Source of the DNA: Tardiphaga sp.
GTDB taxonomy: Bacteria; Pseudomonadota; Alphaproteobacteria; Rhizobiales; Xanthobacteraceae
Assembly (NCBI GenBank): GCA_014377915.1
Contig: JACMOT010000483.1
Coordinates: forward strand, 1-10,123
Reading direction: 5' to 3'
DNA length: 10,123 nucleotides
The position numbers were made by a program, and so were the translations under genes. Every line of letters begins with the position of its first letter. Position 1 is the first letter of the stretch. Shown piece by piece: positions 7,102 through 10,123 of the stretch. The notes beneath the pieces were generated by a model that was given only the letters and a program-made list of their open reading frames with translations, did no database searches and was not told where the DNA came from.

Positions 7102-8172
7102 ATGACCGACACCGCAAATCTCGGACTGCCCTTCATCGAGGGCGGCCAGGCGCAGAAGCATGTCACGCATAATGAAGCACTGCGGATTCTCGATGCCGCG
7201 ATCCAGATCGCGGTGCTGGATCGCACGCGGACCGCGCCGCCGCCGGGGCCGGCGGAGGGCCAGCGCCATGTGGTGGGGGCGAGCGCGACCGGTGGCTGGG
7301 CCGGGCAGGGCAATGCGATCGCGACCTGGCAGGACGGCGCCTGGGCGTTTCTGTTACCCAAGCCCGGCTGGTGCATCTGGTCGGTGGCCGATGCCATCAT
7401 GCTGGTGTTCGACGGCAGCCTGTGGCGCGATCTGCGCAATCTGGCGCTCGACAATGCCGCGCATCTCGGCGTCAACACCTCGGCCGATGCCAGCAATCGC
7501 CTCAGCGTCAAATCCGACGCGGTGCTGCTGTCGCATGACGACGTCACGCCGGGCAGCGGCGATGTGCGCATGGCGCTGAACAAGTCGGCACCAGCGCGGG
7601 ATGCCGCGATGACGTTCCAGTCGAACTATTCGGCGCGCGCGCTGATCGGCCTGCTCGGCGACGACAATTTCACCTTCAAGGTCTCGCCCGACGCCGTGAC
7701 TTACCGCGCGGCGCTGACCATCGACAAAGCGAACGGGCAGGCGAGTTTCGACCAGTCGCCGAAATTCTCCGCTTTTCTGAACTTCGACAAATATTGCACG
7801 GCCAACATTTTTACCAAAGTGCCGTTCAACAACGCCCGGCACAATGACCACAATGCCTTCGACGCCGCCAACAACCAGTTCGTCGCACCGGTCGCGGGCT
7901 ATTACGCGTTCGGCTTCCGCGTGACCTTCAAGGCCAATGCCACGGTGCCGACGACGCTGACGGCGGCGATCTACAGGAATGGCGTTGAGCTTCTCGACGA
8001 CACGCGCGTACAGACCTCGTCGACGCTGGTCAGCAACAAGACGATGTTGCAGTCGCAGACGCTGCTCAAGCTCGCTGCCAATGATGCGATCTCGGTGTGG
8101 GTGCTGATGGAGAGCAATGACGGCTATATCGCCGCCGCGCAGAACAGTTTTTACGGCCACCGCATCGCCTGA
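7102..8172 (+). CDS. DUF2793 tail-fibre-like protein with C1q-like C-terminal domain
   Basis: The product has 356 residues. The start is ATG 7102, because LGLPFIEGGQAQKHVTHNEAL directly after it is the DUF2793 N-terminal signature; a longer frame from GTG 7030 would begin inside the palindromic repeat. The ribosome site is weak (TGGA near 7090). DUF2793 covers about residues 1-110. A middle region carries an ALIGLLGDDNFTFKVSPDA segment seen in phage fibre proteins. From about residue 222 the sequence reads as a C1q/TNF-like jelly roll: a KVPFNNA strand, FDAANNQFVAPVAGYYAFGF, AAIYRNGVELLDD, then LLKLAANDAISVWV and a final FYGHRIA. Such domains trimerise and bind ligands. Position between tip protein and lysis genes supports a receptor-binding or decoration role, which is inference. 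Confidence 0.85.
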   Translation: MTDTANLGLPFIEGGQAQKHVTHNEALRILDAAIQIAVLDRTRTAPPPGPAEGQRHVVGASATGGWAGQGNAIATWQDGAWAFLLPKPGWCIWSVADAIMLVFDGSLWRDLRNLALDNAAHLGVNTSADASNRLSVKSDAVLLSHDDVTPGSGDVRMALNKSAPARDAAMTFQSNYSARALIGLLGDDNFTFKVSPDAVTYRAALTIDKANGQASFDQSPKFSAFLNFDKYCTANIFTKVPFNNARHNDHNAFDAANNQFVAPVAGYYAFGFRVTFKANATVPTTLTAAIYRNGVELLDDTRVQTSSTLVSNKTMLQSQTLLKLAANDAISVWVLMESNDGYIAAAQNSFYGHRIA

Positions 8173-8212
8173 GCGCGCCGAACCTATCGACTGTCCATCA
8201 TGGAGAACGATC

Positions 8213-8953
8213 ATGCCCGACGCCTGTTTCGGCGACGCGTTGACGCGTCTGTGGCCCACCGGTGATCAGAAGGTCCCGCGCCTTCGTGCCGGCCTCGTCG
8301 CCAGCGCGCCGGCGGTGTTCGCGAAATACAATATCAGCTCGCCTTTGGTACTGGCGCATCTGATGGCGCAGATCAGCCACGAATGCGGTGCCGGCCGCGA
8401 CGTGGTGGAAAATCTCAACTACAGCGCCGGCCGGATGATGCAGGTATGGCCGTCACGGTTTCCGACCATGGCCAGCGCCGAACCCTGGGCGCACGATCCG
8501 CGGGCGCTCGCCAACAAGGTCTATAATGGCCGGATGGGCAATCGGGCCGGCTCCGACGACGGCTGGAATTTTCGCGGCCGCGGCGCCTCGCAGACCACCG
8601 GCCGTGACGGCTATCAGCGGGTCCGGCAGGCGACCGGCCTCGACGTCGTCAGCCACCCCGACTATCTCATCGACCCGCGTTATTTTCTGGAATGCGGGGT
8701 GTTCGATTTCGTCCATTGCGGCTGCCTGCCCTTCGCCGAGGCCGACGACATCCTCAATGTCACGCGACGGCTGAACGGCGGCACCATCGGGCTCGCCGAA
8801 CGCAAGGCCTGGCTGGCGAAGTGGAAGGCTGCGCTCGGCGACGCGCCGCTCGAACTGGCGTCGCCGCCGCTGGCGCCGGATTCGCCGACCGCAAAACCCA
8901 CGACGCTCAGCACATTCATCGCCGCGCTGGTCGCGGTCTTCCGGAGGGCATGA
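8213..8953 (+). CDS. GH19-family endolysin (chitinase-like peptidoglycan hydrolase)
   Basis: The product has 246 residues. The start is ATG 8213, with GGAG at 8202-8205 seven bases upstream; an earlier in-frame ATG at 8117 lies inside the fibre gene and lacks a site. The fold is glycoside hydrolase family 19: AHLMAQISHECG with E57, VVENLNYSAGRMMQVWP with E66, then ANKVYNGRMGN and WNFRGRGASQTTGRDGY. The nine-residue gap between the two glutamates fits phage GH19 endolysins such as SPN1S (E49 and E58, from memory). Phage enzymes of this type cut the glycan strand of peptidoglycan rather than chitin. No signal peptide is seen, so export would depend on the holin next door. A Pro/Ala-rich linker (about 213-230) leads to a short hydrophobic tail, STFIAALVAVF, which might contact the membrane. 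Confidence 0.9.
   Translation: MPDACFGDALTRLWPTGDQKVPRLRAGLVASAPAVFAKYNISSPLVLAHLMAQISHECGAGRDVVENLNYSAGRMMQVWPSRFPTMASAEPWAHDPRALANKVYNGRMGNRAGSDDGWNFRGRGASQTTGRDGYQRVRQATGLDVVSHPDYLIDPRYFLECGVFDFVHCGCLPFAEADDILNVTRRLNGGTIGLAERKAWLAKWKAALGDAPLELASPPLAPDSPTAKPTTLSTFIAALVAVFRRA
8943..8948 (+). promoter_or_regulatory. Ribosome binding site deciding the holin start
   Basis: GGAGGG lies inside the end of the endolysin gene. It is seven bases from ATG 8956 but only one base from the in-frame ATG 8950, whose codon overlaps the endolysin stop. Spacing therefore favours 8956. If both starts were used, the products would differ by two residues (Met-Thr). Confidence 0.7.
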
Positions 8954-8955
8954 CC

Positions 8956-9528
8956 ATGGAATGGGGTGATCTGGCCAAACAGGTGATCGCGCTGGGCGCG
9001 CCGATGCTCGGCACCGCGCTGGGCGGTCCGCTCGGCGGCGTCGCCGGCGAAATGCTCGCCAAGGCGGTGGGGTCGGTTAATCTGACGCCGGCCGCGGTGC
9101 AGGCGGGGCTCCCGGCCGCCCATCCCGGCAAATTGGCGGAGGCCGAATCGCAATGGGCGCAGATGATCCGCGCCGAGGCCGAGACCCAGCGCGCCGCGAT
9201 CAGCGAGACGCAATCGACGATCCGCGCCGAGATCGTCAGCGCCGACCCGCTGCAGCGCTGGTGGCGGCCGTTCTACGCGCTGGAATTGACGGTCGAATGC
9301 GCCGCGTTGTGGGTGGTGCTGATGCATGAATTCTGGACCGGCGACATCCAGACCATTTCCGCGCTGGTCAATGCCACCGCGCTATTAGTCACCTATTGGG
9401 GCTTCCGGTTCGGCGTGCTAGGCGTCTATATCAGCGGCCGCACCCGCGAAAAGCTCAGCGCCGTCACCGGGCAGGATGCGCCCGGAATGGTCGAGCGGCT
9501 GGTCAAGGCGGTGGTGAAGAAGAAGTAA
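8956..9528 (+). CDS. Three-helix holin family protein (GTA/prophage type)
   Basis: The product has 190 residues. It fits the holin-of-3TMs family (PF11351), named for gene-transfer-agent release. There is a Gly/Ala-rich hydrophobic N-terminus (about residues 10-35), a soluble charged helix rich in Ala, Glu and Gln (about 58-95) ending in IRAEIVSADPLQRWWRPF, then two clear membrane helices (FYALELTVECAALWVVLM and ISALVNATALLVTYWGFRFGVLGVYI). The Lys-rich tail ends in VVKKK. The QRWWRP motif just before the second helix is characteristic of this family. Holins open the inner membrane so that the cytoplasmic endolysin can reach the wall. The gene follows the GH19 gene two bases after its stop, giving an endolysin-holin pair. 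It appears to be the last gene of the element. Confidence 0.88.
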   Translation: MEWGDLAKQVIALGAPMLGTALGGPLGGVAGEMLAKAVGSVNLTPAAVQAGLPAAHPGKLAEAESQWAQMIRAEAETQRAAISETQSTIRAEIVSADPLQRWWRPFYALELTVECAALWVVLMHEFWTGDIQTISALVNATALLVTYWGFRFGVLGVYISGRTREKLSAVTGQDAPGMVERLVKAVVKKK

Positions 9529-9530
9529 TG

Positions 9531-9544
9531 TTGGCGGCCGCCAA
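9531..9544. other. Perfect 14-bp palindrome between holin and response regulator
   Basis: TTGGCGGCCGCCAA reads the same on both strands and lies three bases after the holin stop. As a hairpin it would have at most a 5-bp stem and no T-run follows, so it is a poor terminator. It could be a binding site for a dimeric regulator acting on the response-regulator gene 62 bases further on, or chance in high-GC DNA. The remaining 9545-9605 shows no clear promoter boxes that I can assign. Confidence 0.3.
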
Positions 9545-9605
9545 TGTTCATTTGTCGTTCACGCGCGCAGGCCTCATCTCGGCGCGTCGAATGTGGAGAT
9601 AGTCC

Positions 9606-10123
9606 GTGCGCCTGCTTGTCGTCGAAGATGATCCGGATCTCAACCGCCAGCTCACCACGGCGCTGACCGATGCCGGCTATGTGGTCGATCGCGCCTTCGA
9701 TGGCGAGGAGGGGCACTTCCTCGGCGACAGCGAGCCCTATGACGCGGTGGTGCTCGACATCGGCCTGCCGAAGATGGACGGCATCTCGGTGCTGGAGGCC
9801 TGGCGCCGCAACAAGCGGGTGATGCCGGTGCTGATCCTCACCGCGCGCGACCGCTGGAGCGACAAGGTGCAGGGCATCGACGCCGGCGCCGACGACTACG
9901 TGGCCAAGCCGTTTCATCTCGAGGAGGTGCTGGCGCGGATTCGCGCGCTGCTGCGCCGAACCGCCGGCCACGCGCAAAGCGAACTGACCTGCGGGCCGGT
10001 ATCGCTCGACACCCGCACCGGCCGCGTCAGCGTCTCCGGCAATCCGATCAAGATGACATCCCACGAATATCGCCTGCTGGCCTATCTGATGCACCATACC
10101 GGCCGGGTGATCTCGCGCACCGA
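9606..10123 (+). CDS. OmpR/PhoP-family response regulator (3' partial)
   Basis: The gene starts at GTG 9606, with GGAG at 9595-9598 seven bases upstream, and runs off the right edge after 172 codons. The receiver domain is complete: acidic pocket in VEDD (residues 6-9), phosphoacceptor D51 in VVLDIGLPKMDG, T79 in LILTARD, and K101 in YVAKPFHLEE. After a linker near 115-130, the winged-helix DNA-binding domain begins (GPVSLDTRTGRV, then TSHEYRLLAYLMHHTGRVISRT). The sequence closely resembles the PhoP/FeuP-like regulators of Bradyrhizobium and relatives, which act with a membrane histidine kinase normally encoded next downstream. It looks like a conserved chromosomal gene rather than a phage gene, and so may mark the right boundary of the element. 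Confidence 0.9.
   Translation, partial: MRLLVVEDDPDLNRQLTTALTDAGYVVDRAFDGEEGHFLGDSEPYDAVVLDIGLPKMDGISVLEAWRRNKRVMPVLILTARDRWSDKVQGIDAGADDYVAKPFHLEEVLARIRALLRRTAGHAQSELTCGPVSLDTRTGRVSVSGNPIKMTSHEYRLLAYLMHHTGRVISRT

Noticed and set aside
8117..8212. Upstream ATG start for the GH19 endolysin
   Set aside because: It lies inside the fibre gene without a ribosome site; ATG 8213 has GGAG at good spacing.
1..10123. CRISPR array, tRNA or rRNA gene, integrase, toxin-antitoxin or defence system
   Set aside because: No direct-repeat array, cloverleaf or relevant protein signature was seen on either strand.

Overview
The window is a high-GC, alphaproteobacterial stretch. Protein flavour, codon use and the intergenic repeats suggest Nitrobacteraceae (Bradyrhizobium, Rhodopseudomonas, Nitrobacter and relatives). 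All real genes are on the + strand. Positions 1 to about 9528 are the tail-tip, host-recognition and lysis end of a siphophage-type element. Its order is tape-measure end, DUF2460, DUF2163, NlpC/P60 peptidase and a ~1280-residue tail-tip protein with a GTA-type TIM-barrel-like domain. This is the order of the distal tail genes of the Rhodobacter capsulatus gene transfer agent (RcGTA). No head, packaging or integrase genes are visible, so an RcGTA-like element and a prophage sharing this tail module cannot be separated here.

Layout: 1-252 is the 3' end of the tape-measure gene. 259-381 is a composite palindromic repeat. 402-1957 holds DUF2460 and DUF2163, overlapping ATGA-style. 1958-2644 is an anomalous insertion with a coding-like scrap, a frameshifted three-helix membrane-protein remnant and a hairpin-bearing non-coding stretch. 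2645-6930 holds the NlpC/P60 peptidase and the large tail-tip protein, overlapping by one base. 6942-7074 is a second, diverged copy of the repeat. 7102-8172 encodes a DUF2793 fibre-like protein with a C1q-like C-terminal domain. 8213-9528 is a lysis pair: GH19 endolysin and three-helix holin. After a 77-bp gap with a perfect 14-bp palindrome, an OmpR/PhoP-type response regulator begins at 9606 and runs off the window; it is probably ordinary chromosome.

Expected roles: DUF2460 and DUF2163 build the distal tail and hub, the NlpC/P60 protein cuts the cell wall during entry, the large protein forms the tip, the C1q-like protein is a candidate receptor binder, and the holin and GH19 enzyme release particles. 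No new defence or mobile system is evident. The points most worth checking are the two repeat copies filling both non-insertion gaps among the tail genes, the decayed insert separating two normally adjacent genes, the C1q-like fibre, and a four-cysteine pattern in the DUF2163 protein that matches the iron-sulfur site of lambda gpL.
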